A stretch of 64,000 bases of DNA from Cladophialophora immunda (taxonomy: Eukaryota; Ascomycota; Eurotiomycetes; Chaetothyriales; Herpotrichiellaceae): positions 6,138,001 to 6,202,000 of the forward strand of contig NW_015622541.1 of the NCBI RefSeq assembly GCF_000835495.1, written 5' to 3'. This document shows, piece by piece, positions 50,331 through 61,365 of this stretch. The position numbers were made by a program, and so were the translations under genes. Under the pieces are notes generated by a model. The model was given only the letters and a program-made list of their open reading frames with translations, had not been told where the DNA came from and did no database searches. Position 1 is the first letter of the stretch. Each line of letters opens with the position of its first letter.

Positions 50331-52487
50331 ATGTCCCACCCTGGGGCTTCCTCTTCGATAGCTCCTCAACGCAGGACATCTCTCTTCATTCCATGTCGGC
50401 CCAAGACAGCTTATGAGGGTTCGACGGGGGTCGAGGAATCTCTCCGAAGGCCTGCCACTCGAATGTCCCTTATGATGGCATCCGCCGCGCACGACGTCTT
50501 GGACTGGGGTTCTTTCAATCGGAATCAAGAGGAAGCTGGCGAAGGAAACAATAGCCCCGAGTTTATTGACCCGTTTTCAAAGCACTCTGGTGAGCCTCAG
50601 GTGCTGGAGCCCTCCCGGCAGCGACGATACTCGACTTTCACCCAGTCTGTGAAGCACAGCATCTCCGAGATTCGATCTCTCACCAGACGTATGTCGCTGA
50701 CTGTCCGAGGAAAGAGCTCTAAACAAAAGGAGGAGATGGGAGAGACCAAGGGACCACAAGTGTTGCCAGTGAAGCCGGGCGCAGGCATGATGGATTTGAC
50801 CGAAGTGTCCACCAGACCCAAGTCTCGTGGACGGTTATTGCGAACCCATAGTGCCCGGAGGAGGCCGTCGCTGCCATTGCTCCATTTCCATACTCCCCCT
50901 GAGATACAAGCAGACATGGATAACCCAATACCTGCACGGTTCCGAGGACACCCCGTTCTGTCGGACCTAGTGTACGGCGGAGCGGAAGCTCGTGCTTCAG
51001 CTGCAGCTCAGAACGAATTGTTCCATGCCACGAGGACGCCGCCTCTTCCGCCCTATGAGCCTCCCGAGTCGGAGATTGACAAGCCTGAACCAGATGCGGA
51101 GAGTGGGATTGGTATTGTGCTTGACAACCGAGTCCGGCGTGGGTCTTCGCCGGCAAACGTTCATGTCATCTGCAGAGACCCCGTGTCGGTCCTTGCAACA
51201 GAGTTGGTGGAGTCGATCCTCTCATTCCTTGACGTGGAGTCGCTTATCCAGGCATCACTCGTCTCCCACAAATGGCACGAGCTTTGTCAGTCGCAAGCTG
51301 TCTGGAGGAGAATTTTTCTGCAAGAGTACGGACCCAAAAACGACCTGCCAGGTACCGGCGAGCGTCTTGCCGGACTCGGTAAAAACAAGCCCGGGCAGGA
51401 CTACAGGAAGTTGTTTGAGGTACGGACTCTGATCGACAAGCGCTGGCGCAACGGAGAAGCCGCTGCAATCTATCTGAATGGCCACAAAGACAGTGTCTAT
51501 TGCGCGCAATTCGACGAACAGAAGATCATTACCGGGTCGCGAGATAACACAATTCGGGTATGGGATGCTCATACTTACCAGTGCATCCGCAAGTTAGGGC
51601 CTCCAAACAATCCTCGCGAACGACAATCGGTGCAGATTCCACTGGCGGAACCGGAGGGAGTCGTTCCGTTCTTCAAAGCCTACGTTTCATCACCAGCGCC
51701 ACCCTCGCCGGAGATTCCTCTGTACCACCAAGCATCAGTGTTATGCCTGCAGTACGACGACGAAATTCTCGTGACGGGGTCTTCGGATTTCTCGTGCCTG
51801 GTGTGGTCGATCAAGGAGGATTACAAACCGCTGTTCCGGCTCATTGGCCACCACGCTGGGGTCCTCGATGTCTGCATTGACAAGGAGCGGATTGTCACTT
51901 GCTCCAAGGACACCACGATCAAGATCTGGGAGCGTTCCACCGGCAAGCTCGTTAAAACGCTGCTGGGACATCGTGGGCCGGTCAATGCAGTCCAAGTTCG
52001 AGGAAATTTCTTGGCCAGCGCTAGCGGCGACGGCATGTCCAAGCTGTGGCGGCTGGAAGATGGGGTCTGCATCAAGGAGTTCCAGTCCAAAGATCGAGGC
52101 CTCGCCTGCGTCGAATTCTCGGAGAATGGTCGAACGATTTTCGCGGGCGGTAATGACCGGGTCATCTACGAGTACGACACGGTCACCGGCCAACGGATCC
52201 GCGAAATGAAAGGGCACAAAGACCTCGTGCGGTCGCTCCATCTCGACTCGGCCAATTCACGCATCATCAGCGGCAGCTACGACCATTCGATCAAGGTGTG
52301 GGACGCGGAGAAGGGTGAGTCGGCCGAGGACGGCGGGCTCAAGATCAATTTCGAGGGGTGGTCGTCGAGTTGGATACTGGCGGCGAAGAGCAACTACCGC
52401 AAGATTGTGTGCACGAGCCAGGATGCAAGGGTGGTTATCATTGACTTTGGGTATGGCATTGACGGAGTTGATTTGGTCGAGTCATGA
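50331..52487 (+). CDS. F-box / WD40-repeat protein (SCF substrate receptor)
   Basis: Single exon, 718 residues from the ATG at 50331 (MSHPGASSSIAPQRR). The first 270 residues are Ser/Arg-rich and disordered. The F-box spans about 280-330 (DPVSVLATELVESILSFLDV then ESLIQASLVSHKWHELCQS and AVWRRIFLQEYG). At least seven WD40 blades follow from about 380, each ending in the usual motif: GSRDNTIRVWDA, GSSDFSCLVWS, CSKDTTIKIWER, ASGDGMSKLWRL, GGNDRVIYEYD and GSYDHSIKVWDA. The family binds Skp1 through the F-box and phosphorylated targets through the propeller, directing them to ubiquitination. It is of the Fbw7/Pop/Met30 type in layout, but I cannot name the orthologue. An insertion of about 45 residues follows the first blade (PPNNPRERQSVQIPLAEPEG region). 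Confidence 0.93.
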   Translation: MSHPGASSSIAPQRRTSLFIPCRPKTAYEGSTGVEESLRRPATRMSLMMASAAHDVLDWGSFNRNQEEAGEGNNSPEFIDPFSKHSGEPQVLEPSRQRRYSTFTQSVKHSISEIRSLTRRMSLTVRGKSSKQKEEMGETKGPQVLPVKPGAGMMDLTEVSTRPKSRGRLLRTHSARRRPSLPLLHFHTPPEIQADMDNPIPARFRGHPVLSDLVYGGAEARASAAAQNELFHATRTPPLPPYEPPESEIDKPEPDAESGIGIVLDNRVRRGSSPANVHVICRDPVSVLATELVESILSFLDVESLIQASLVSHKWHELCQSQAVWRRIFLQEYGPKNDLPGTGERLAGLGKNKPGQDYRKLFEVRTLIDKRWRNGEAAAIYLNGHKDSVYCAQFDEQKIITGSRDNTIRVWDAHTYQCIRKLGPPNNPRERQSVQIPLAEPEGVVPFFKAYVSSPAPPSPEIPLYHQASVLCLQYDDEILVTGSSDFSCLVWSIKEDYKPLFRLIGHHAGVLDVCIDKERIVTCSKDTTIKIWERSTGKLVKTLLGHRGPVNAVQVRGNFLASASGDGMSKLWRLEDGVCIKEFQSKDRGLACVEFSENGRTIFAGGNDRVIYEYDTVTGQRIREMKGHKDLVRSLHLDSANSRIISGSYDHSIKVWDAEKGESAEDGGLKINFEGWSSSWILAAKSNYRKIVCTSQDARVVIIDFGYGIDGVDLVES

Positions 52488-54231
52488 TTCCAAGATGGCG
52501 TTGGTCCAAATGATACGACATAATCCGCATTGGTTCATCATATTACGACGTTCATGACTCGGGAGACGGAACACTGCTACGAGTTGAAAAGCAAAGTTTG
52601 CCGGTTTATTTTGACAAGGGGGATTCCAAAAGCAGTTTCTTGTGACCTTTTGAGCTGCAAGGTGTTGGTGGAGACTATGCAAAAAGAGAATGATGGACAG
52701 GGGCTCCGAGACATTTCTTACCTTGGATGGATCGTTTTCATTTTCATTTGTGTTTTGTATTTTGTTATGCGCCGTCTCTCACAGCTGTCGCGGTCGGGAA
52801 GGCTGACAGCGGAAATGAGAAGTTTCAGGGGGGCGGCCCTAATGCAGGGAGAGATGCAGGAAAGGGAGGTGTCTCAAGAATGCAAGATAGAAAGGGCAGC
52901 GAGTAATGCATTTTGGTCCGACAGAGGATGGAGCGCAAGGTGAATATTGAGGTAGAGTCTGGCGGGTTGTTGAACATTATCCATGACTGTATTGCCTGCA
53001 CCGACAATATGCCCACCGTGGCCTACCTACGTAGGTCCTAGCAGTGAATGACACCTGACTCTGGTATGCGAGATACGGTATCATTACAGCGGCAACAGCG
53101 GATAAGATCAAGATCGTGGCAACCAAAGGACGTCATTGTGTTTACGCAGATGCAGTGCTGGGGCCAATCGGCTGGGGCGTGTTAAGCGAGTTCTGTTCCC
53201 TTGTATGCGAAGGCGCATTGTTCATTTTTCGACAGGGAACAGCAGAATATTGGCTGGGCGGCGGATTCTGGTGCTCGGGTTGGAAGGGAAGGGGAGGTGG
53301 GAGAAAAAGGCAGAAGGATTCAAAATGACACACCTGTTGAGTCACCTGGAGAGATCCTACAGAAACAAGACACCGTCGCCCGTGTTCTTCCCAAGCCCTG
53401 GCCACTTGATTGTTTACCCATCCGGAACAAGCGATGACTTAAGGCACCCAGAGCGTGGGAGCCATGTGCCTGCGAGCTCTTGGCTGCAGTCCCTAGAGAG
53501 CTGGTCGATGCCTAGGTGGTGATAAAAGGCAATTCTTCCTGGTTAAGGGTCTCTAGGCACCGAGTTACCTAGGTAGATATGTAGGCACTGCTAAAGGAAC
53601 CCGATCTCCCCCAAAAGCCACCTGGAAAGTCAAAGTGACGGTGGTGACAGGTTCCAGCGTTGGCGCTTCCCTTCCCTCCCGCCAAACAATAAAAAAAAAG
53701 AGGAACCCCACGACCCAAACGCGTTTTGATACGGCACGAATTACGCGATTCACTGGGTGGTGGCCAGTCACGCTCTGGCCTTGACTGTGCGCTCTTTTGC
53801 CGGCACCCATTCAGCCAACCGTCTATTTTCTCATCCCTCTTTTCGCCCTACCATCAACTTCTCGCAAACACTAACAAGGTAACAAACACCTGCACCGATC
53901 GGAATCTGCGCTTGTCCTCTATCAAGCCACTTATTCGCACTTCTCCTCCTCCACACCACACTGCCTTGCGCATTCATCGCTCACCTGTCTCTCCCTCTGC
54001 CAACACCATCTCTCCACCCTCTCAGGCTGGGATTCCATTCCATGCCTCACCCGCCGAGCCGCTCCCGCGAAAATCCCTGCGTCAGAACCAAAACATTGAT
54101 TGACGTCGCAAAGCCGAACTAGCGCACCTTGCTCCCTCCACCTTGCAAGTCTCAGCAACTGCTGGTTCCAGTCCTTTGTCTGCCTCCTCCAGCAACCAGC
54201 GCGGGTGACCGATAGATAGACGTACACAACC
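52488..54231. other. 1.7-kb intergenic, promoter of forkhead gene
   Basis: No gene supported. Two perfect palindromes are present: ACCTACGTAGGT at 53025-53036 and TACCTAGGTA at 53566-53575. The stretch 53810-54230 is C/T-rich with few G and probably forms a long 5' leader of the forkhead gene. Confidence 0.45.
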
Positions 54232-56733
54232 ATGCCCCCGTCGAAGAGGAAAGCACGCCGCAAACCCGCCGATCTCCCAGAGTCCTCGGAGCTCGACCTT
54301 CCAGACTCTTCCCCGTCACGCCCTTCGGCAAAGAAGCGCAAGGTTGTTTCTCTTTCTCCGGGCCTTTCCATTCAAGAGGCGACACAGAAGCTGACGTGCT
54401 CACAAAAACAGGTCAACGGCTCTCGTGGTGCGCCCGCCAGGAAGAAGTCCGTAACTCCCGAACTTGAACCTGAACCCACACCTGCGCTGGACTCAAGCGA
54501 CGACACGGAAGAACTGTCCCAAAGCGATCTCATCGACTCGGTCGTCTCCTACCTCCAAGTCTCCAAAGAACCCATTGTCGTTAGAACCGAATACTCCAAC
54601 GATAAGGTCCAGAGCAACAGCCCACAGAAGGTCTCAGCATATGCGAAGATTGCCGGTCGAGACTGGACCTACTTTGTGCGCGAACAGTCCGTCAACTTTG
54701 GCAGACCGCCCGACGACCGGCCGAACTTGAACGGCGCTTCCAGTCCTATCGCCGACCTGAAGGACGTATTACCGGTCCATATCGATCTCGGTCCAAGCAA
54801 GATTGTTTCGCGACATCATGCCTCGATTTACTACGACGCAGATTATCCGGTGGATGAAGGTGGCTGGCACGTCAGAGTCAACGGGCGAAATGGAGTTCGC
54901 GTCAATAACGTGCTCATCAAGAAGGGGTTGAGGAAACAGATCAAGTCAGGCGATATTTTGGAGATTGCCGGGACGCAAATGATGTTTGTCACCCCAGGCG
55001 ACAAGGTCGAGATCGATCATTACTTTATCGAACGAGCCAAAGCCTTGGCCGCAGGCGAGGAAGTCAGTCCTGCTCAACCTCAGCCTGAACCTGTCAAATA
55101 CGAAGTGTCGGCCGGACCAACTCAGAATTTCCCTTCGCTGGCTCCAGCGCCTCCCGATTTCAAACGCGAAGCTACACCGCCCGCGCAGTCTGCCGATGGC
55201 AAGTCTCAACGAGGCGTCTTCGATAGTAAAATGCCCATGTCGCCCATGTATGGTCGGGGGATGATGATGGAGAGTACCCAAGAGATCGACTACAGTCGGG
55301 ACAGTGCCAAGGACCTTAAGCCGCCCTTCAGCTACGCGACAATGATCGCCCAGGCTATTTTCTCGAGTGAAGAGGAGAAGTTGACCCTGAGCAACATTTA
55401 TTCATTCATTGCTGACAAGTATGCCTTTTATCGCCATTCAAATAGTGGCTGGCAGGTATGTGCTCTCCCTCCACATGCCCTCTTCCTGGCGCGCTAACTT
55501 GAACAGAATTCCATCCGACACAATCTTTCGCTAAACAAAGCCTTTCAAAAAGTCCCCCGGCGTACCGATGAGCCTGGAAAGGGGATGAAATGGCAGATCG
55601 CCCCAGAATTTCGTCAGGAGTACTGGAAGAAGCAAGCCCGGCGTGGAGGCTCGGCTCCGTCTTCACCTGCTTCTGGCAAGGAAGTCAATCCCAACTTCAG
55701 AGGACCCAATGGTCAGAATCTGGGCTATGATACTAGCATGGTTAGCCAGTTCTCTGCACGAGATATGTCTGACCGCGCAGGACTTCCTGCTTCCGCCAAG
55801 CTGAGTCTCCCATTTCCTCCGTTCAACCCAAGGCAGCAACAATATCCGCCGAGCCCCAGCCTAGCACCTCCCGTCTCACAACCTGGAGAAGCTGTTACGC
55901 CTCAAAGGCGAAGAACGGATACCCAGAATACCCTTCCGGACATGGACCTCGAAGAATCCCCATTGCGACATGGGAATGCTGCACCAACACCGCATCTAGG
56001 GAACAATTTACCCATGTACACGCTGCCATCCTCTGTTCCGCGTCCCCATCACTCACCGACGAACCCCACACTTTCGTCCTCATACCTGGACACTCCTTTC
56101 CATCCATCACAGCACAGCATTATTACGCCTGCGCCACTGCGACAAAACCCCCGACTAGCCCCTCCAAGTACTCTGGTTGCTCCTAGCAAGTTTATGCCAG
56201 AGTCCTCACCTGCAGGACCCCAGGGGCTCTTCTGGAAGGGTATCATGGGCGCAACACCGGGCCAGCCGCTGCCTGACATGTCCCCGGCCAAGGACGAAGA
56301 TCCTCGAGCAAATGGAATTGATAGAAGTGTGATGAGTTCGAGCCCGCCACCTATGGATGCAAGCATGGGCAGCCCGAGCAAACCAGCCAGAAGTAGTCAG
56401 GCCCCTAACAGCTCGAGTTCGGCCAAGAAGAGGGACGACAGTCCTGCAAATTTTTCGAGACTGAACGGGGCTGCAGCCGACGAAAATGGGAAGTTCACAC
56501 GCAGTTTCTCGGGGAGTGGGAACACCGCGAGTGGAGTAAATGGTCAGACGGGGGCTAGCAGGTTCAATTCGCACCTTTCCTCGAACAATGCAGATGCGGG
56601 TTCGAATCACGACGCTGACGACGAGGACGGTGATGGCGGATTTGACCTAGCCAAAGGCTTTGCCCCCATTGCAGGTGGAAGTTTCCATTCACAGAGAAGT
56701 GGTAGCCTTGGTGTTGCGAGAGCTGGATCATGA
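54232..56733 (+). CDS. FHA-forkhead transcription factor (Fkh1/Fkh2 type)
   Basis: Two exons, 54232-55455 and 55507-56733, with a 51-base intron (donor GTATGT), 816 residues. The intron falls inside the forkhead domain and splicing rebuilds [20 protein letters not shown]. Residues 1-130 are basic/acidic and disordered (nuclear-signal-like KRKARRK and KKRK). The FHA domain spans about 140-260 ([42 protein letters not shown]). The forkhead domain spans about 360-455 ([20 protein letters not shown] to [20 protein letters not shown]). A long Pro/Ser-rich tail follows with SP and TP sites suited to CDK phosphorylation (inference). Yeast homologues drive G2/M gene expression. The layout is that of Fkh1/Fkh2 rather than Fhl1. 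Confidence 0.95.
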
Positions 56734-57513
56734 GCTACAAAGCTCAGGATCGACGAGCTACGATCTCTGCTGGCGTCTCTCGAACAGAAGCGTTATCATC
56801 TGAGCAGGGGTCTATTGGACATGTACGAATATAAACAACTGGGGATCATGTGCTATGTTATTATGCAAGACGCTGATGTTGAAAAGTGGACACAATGGGG
56901 CGGATCTGGTAACGTTCTGAATATATGGGCTGGGCAATGCATTTCTTGAGTTTTTCTTTTGAAGATATAAATGCACCCATGGGAGTTTCGGAGCGAGATA
57001 GAGCGTGTCACAACGCTCATTGTTGATGCAGGGCAGGAATTGGACGATATTGATTGCCAGAAATGGTCCAAATTGGAATAGTTTTTTGTAACATCAAACA
57101 AAACATCACTCCTGCGTACCTACGTAACTTGAGTTGGAGTCTCTGTCGTTCACCTCACTGCAAAGTTACCATCAGACTCATTCACTTAATTTTGACCGGC
57201 CGTGGACTTGTGGAGTTCGGCGTCCTACATCTTCGTCAGTCTTCAATTAGTGATAGAGACTCATTCGCCTGCACTGTCGGAGGCGGATCTTTATTTTGCA
57301 GCCTCGTTCACGCACCCTGTCGACTTGTTCAAACCTCAGCCTCGCCCTCTTTCTCACAGCCCGCAAACCACAGCCCTCTACAATCATCCATTCAGTCCAT
57401 TTCCCTGATCCATACTGCCATTTCAGCCACCGGGTCACGGAGATTTGCCTGTTCTGGCTCCCAAGGTCCACGTCGAAGAGCAGCAGCAGCACCAGGCACT
57501 CCAGCTGCGAATC
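56734..57513. other. intergenic
   Basis: About 780 bases between two plus-strand genes. It holds the forkhead 3' end and the promoter of the Arb2-domain gene. No gene supported. Confidence 0.45.
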
Positions 57514-58971
57514 ATGTTCCGCCGTCTGCCCCATACGCTCCCTGCGGACCCGGTGTTCGAGCCGGACCTCGCCAAGTTGGGCTTCTTCCTTAATAGCGAG
57601 GACCAGGTCCGCTCGATCAGCAGCCCGGACCGCAAGTGGCAGTACAAGATCAACAGGAATGAGCGGTGGAACGAGGTTCATAAATGTGAGTTGCCTCCCC
57701 CCCTCTCCTTTTCGGATGTGGCTTGCTCCCGATCTTGGGAGGGAGATGTGTTTGACTACCTATGAGCTTCATGCCTCTCTGGGACATTTACCATGCGGGT
57801 GTCTAAGATCCTGGGATGTTTACGAGGTATTGTGGGATGTTGAAGCTAACGCTGACGCGTAATTCATAGGGGCGAATAATAGTGAGTTCTTCCTTTCCCT
57901 CCTTTTAGTCTACGGTCACAATGATCGGATTCGCGCGGCGACGAGATCTAACGTCCGCCTGCTCTACGCTCCGTTTCTAGCTGCGATCCGTAAAATCATC
58001 TACGACCGGCTGGCCGATCTGGGCTGCGAGACCGTCCGACTACCTCTCGGCGCAGGCGAGTCAGAGAACCACGTCCCCATCATCGTGTCCAAGGACATAG
58101 CCACAAAGGCTCGAGTGACCGTCTTCTTCGGCGAGAGGAATATAGAACCAGGTATTTTGACCTGGCGCGTGATTGGCGAACGTGGCCTTAGCCACGGTTC
58201 GCTGGTCGAGTTCTCCAAGGCTCTCTTGTCCGTTCCAGTGCTCGAGACTGCTTCCGCTTCAGCCCCAACCTCAACGTTCGCGTCTGTGCCGGATCTCATC
58301 GTCGCAAATCCATGTCAGCTGCTCTGGTATCGAGGTGGCGGACGGGCTGTGTCAACGCAAGAATGGCTCGGCTTGCCCAGAGCGAGCGCTGTGCACGAGG
58401 CTCCACGAGTGGACAGCGTCAAGAATAGTATTCCTGGCAACAGGACCTACGTGGAGCACGTGTCTTACATGTTTGAGAAGGCGATTCCAAGCTTGGTCGA
58501 CAAGGATGCAAAACTGGATCTTATTGGGCTGGAGTACACTGGGTCCGCGGTGCTGGAATATCTTGCTGAGCACTGTACGTGTGGCATCAGCTCAATTGTC
58601 AAACGGACTAACATCTGTGTACAGGGGAAACATGGTCCGGTCGCATAAACGGCATCTCTCTGGTCGCGCCCCAACACAAGGTGGCAGATCTCATCGCCGA
58701 CGGCGCACCCAGCAACTTTATCACCTTCTTGAGTAGACGGTGTCGAGCTTACTTCGTCTCTCAATCACCCGTCGAGACACCGATAGCTGGTCGACAGGAG
58801 TTTGGATGCAACTGCTACGCAAGTGGAGAGCATTCTTATCAAGAGAGTGCGATAGTCAGTTGTTGGAGGCACATATTAGATTGGTTCAACATGCTGTATG
58901 TGAATCAGGGCCATGAGGAAGTCGAGTTTGAGGTGATGAAGGAAGATGAGGAGGTGAAGCTTGGTTGGTAG
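57514..58971 (+). CDS. Arb2-domain protein with a 12-base micro-exon
   Basis: Four exons, 57514-57685, 57870-57881, 57981-58574 and 58625-58971, 374 residues; phases agree at each junction. The second exon is only 12 bases and supplies the codons for WANN plus one base. The start MFRRLPHTLPADPVFEPDLA with LGFFLNSEDQVRSISSPDRK and WQYKINRNERWNEVHK is the classic Arb2 N-terminal block. Later AIRKIIYDRLADLGCETVRL and PLGAGESENHVPIIVS follow, then a conserved NPCQLLWYRGGGRAVSTQEW and IPSLVDKDAKLDLIGLEYTG. The domain has an alpha/beta-hydrolase-like fold. Arb2 in fission yeast works with argonaute in siRNA-directed heterochromatin; a related domain ends the HDA1-type histone deacetylase. Here it stands alone, as in fungal FAM172-like proteins. 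Nuclear role is inference. Confidence 0.9.
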
Positions 58972-59512
58972 CCATTGGCAAACGCGGCAGCAAACGGTGA
59001 GGGAGCAAGCAATGCAGTGTAGTTGCAAGGGCCGTGAGAAGGCGAGGATGCGTGGCCTTGGTCGACTGTTGTCGAAATGGAGGAAGCTGCATCGACCGGA
59101 AGGGTGAGCAGTTCAAGCCAGTATCAGAGGTAGCCGCTGAAGCTTGATTTGAGGCCATAGTTAGACGACGGCGCTGCAGATGACAAGGGGTTGACAGAGA
59201 GCATGATTCATGAATGACGATACAAGACTTACATTGATGTTATCCTCCACCAGCACTGGTATGAGCCAGAGGCGATGGAAAAAGTGGCCGTCACTGTAAG
59301 GCTCGAGTATTCCTGATTCAAAGACTCTTTCTGCCACACCCGAGTCACTCCTTCCTTCAGCTGGTATTGGCCAGACCGACCTGTTACTGCTGTCAAAGTC
59401 GTTCAAATTGCGACCTCGAATGAACTCGTCTCCTCGAGGCACAGATACAATACCAACCTAAGCATCATCCCTTCAGACATTCCCTTTTGACTCGTTCAGA
59501 AAACCATCCATC
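58972..59512. other. intergenic
   Basis: About 540 bases between two plus-strand genes. No gene supported; small minus-strand frames here lack ATG context and motifs. Confidence 0.4.
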
Positions 59513-61058
59513 ATGGTCAAGTTCAGGGGCATTGAGATCTGCGTCATCTCACAGTTCGACATCTGCAAGCTACCAGAGTTTCAGTATGGCAAGCCTTCTC
59601 GACCGAAGGATCCTTTCCAACTCAACACCCAGCATGACGACACGCCCTCCTCGCCCTATCCGACCGCAGCTTGTTTTGTGCCAATCTATCCCGGCAGCCA
59701 GATTTGGTTCGAATACACCATCGACGGTCCCCATCCTCCCGAAGCCGCCTGGTTCTTCAAGCTGTTCATAAATGGGAAGGTCGTCACTTCGTGGGATTGC
59801 ACTGCAAAGCATGGCTTCCATGGCAAAATGATGTATAATTTGGTCAGCGAAGGCGTGGATCCAGACACGGGTCAGGCCATAGTCAAAACACAGGCGCTGA
59901 GGTTTGGAGATGGGCTGGAGGACCGCGAAAGAGGCGGGGGAGATGAGGATATGATCCAAATCAATGTTCATCGAATCGAACACAAGAGACGGATTCGAGA
60001 CCTTGAACCAGGCCTGGGACAGGTGAACAGTGTCAGTGATAACGCTGATGGGTTGCAGTTAGTGTGCTTCCTTTCTACCTGTTTATCACCGATATCTAAC
60101 ATTCTGCAGGTTGACAAACAGTGGCTTCCTTGAGCCCTGCATTCGTCCTCGGCGATACAAGTATCAGCTCCTGGACCCTGTTGATACGCCTTACGTGGCC
60201 TTCCAATTTCATTGTCGCCCTTATGGTTAGCACACAGTTGTTCTGCAACAGACGGAGATACTGACTGTGTCTTTAGAATACCTCGAGGAGCACGGCATTG
60301 CCCGCTTGCTGATTTGTCCTTCTCCATGCAGCACTAGGTCATCAATCGTATCACAAAGTTCAGGCAATATTCAACTGTTTCAGGAATCTGGAAACGAGGC
60401 TGCACAAGAACATCCTGATCAGGCGTCACCACTCGCAAGCTCTCCTCGTCAACCTTCCACGGTTTTATCGCCCGTCAAAGCTGGAAATAGCACTTCAATA
60501 GCAGAGAGGAGGCCTTTGAAAAAGATCAACTCGTCCGCAAGCTCCGTCAATATCCGACTTAGCGAATCCGATGACTCGCTTAGTGTGAGGACGAAGGATA
60601 GTATCGAGGATCTATCGTCAAGGGTTCCGCGATCTCCAAAGTCCCCAAGATCACCAAGTCGACGCGAGAAAAGTACAGACGGTGAAAGAACGGAGAATGC
60701 TGAAATTCCACCATCACCAACTCCGTCAACCAGATCCCCTCGTCAACGCTTGAAAAAGAAGCTCACAGTCAACATTAATGGAGCGAATTTTGACGTTGAC
60801 AGAAAACGACGACCGTTGAGTCCTTTTAATAGTGGTGGGATGCTTAGGAAAGCGTGTGTGCCGCAGACAGCACCGGCGGCGGTCACAGAGTTTGGGCCAA
60901 CGGTTGAAGAAGAAGTCAGACCCAAGCTCCAGAAGAACAGACCAGAAACGGACGTAAAAAGTGAGAAGTGCGGTTTCAGAACAACAACAGAGGAGCGGGG
61001 AGGGAAGAGACTGATGGGGTTTCTGGGTAGGAGGATTGCAAGTGAAAAGAATTCTTAG
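59513..61058 (+). CDS. conserved fungal protein, N-terminal beta domain, unknown role
   Basis: Three exons, 59513-60057, 60110-60225 and 60277-61058, with introns of 52 and 51 bases, 480 residues. The branch site ATCTAAC precedes the first acceptor. The N-terminal 220 residues form one conserved domain: MVKFRGIEICVISQFDICKL, FVPIYPGSQIWFEYTIDGPH, WFFKLFINGKVVTSWDC and YVAFQFHCRPYEYLEEHGIA. This ISQFDI..LPE opening is shared by many uncharacterised Pezizomycotina proteins. The remainder is Ser/Pro/Arg-rich and basic (RSPKSPRSPSRREKS, RQRLKKKLTV), with many proline-directed sites. No signal peptide or membrane helix. Function unknown; a cytosolic or nuclear scaffold is a guess. Confidence 0.82.
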
Positions 61059-61365
61059 GGTATGCCTGCACGACATATTTGTATCCTGCATCATCTGCGG
61101 AGGTTGGGTCAATGGCACTTCTAACGACAACAAGAAGTATTTGATACACGGAGAATCAGGTTGTGAAATAGTTGTGATCCTGTAGCTATTGTTGCGATCC
61201 TAACACAGCAAACTCGTTCTTTGTACTCGGTATGGAGTTGTAGCCTTGCCTCTAAGCGTCCATTACGGAAGCTTTGCCGAACTCTCCGCGGCATGTAGAC
61301 TGCGACAACCATAGTAACGTTCTCTACTTTCTTGACGATGGACGTCCCTTCCGGTGAGAAACATC
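61059..61365. promoter_or_regulatory. promoter of RBM5/10-like gene
   Basis: About 300 bases between two plus-strand genes. No gene supported. Confidence 0.4.
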
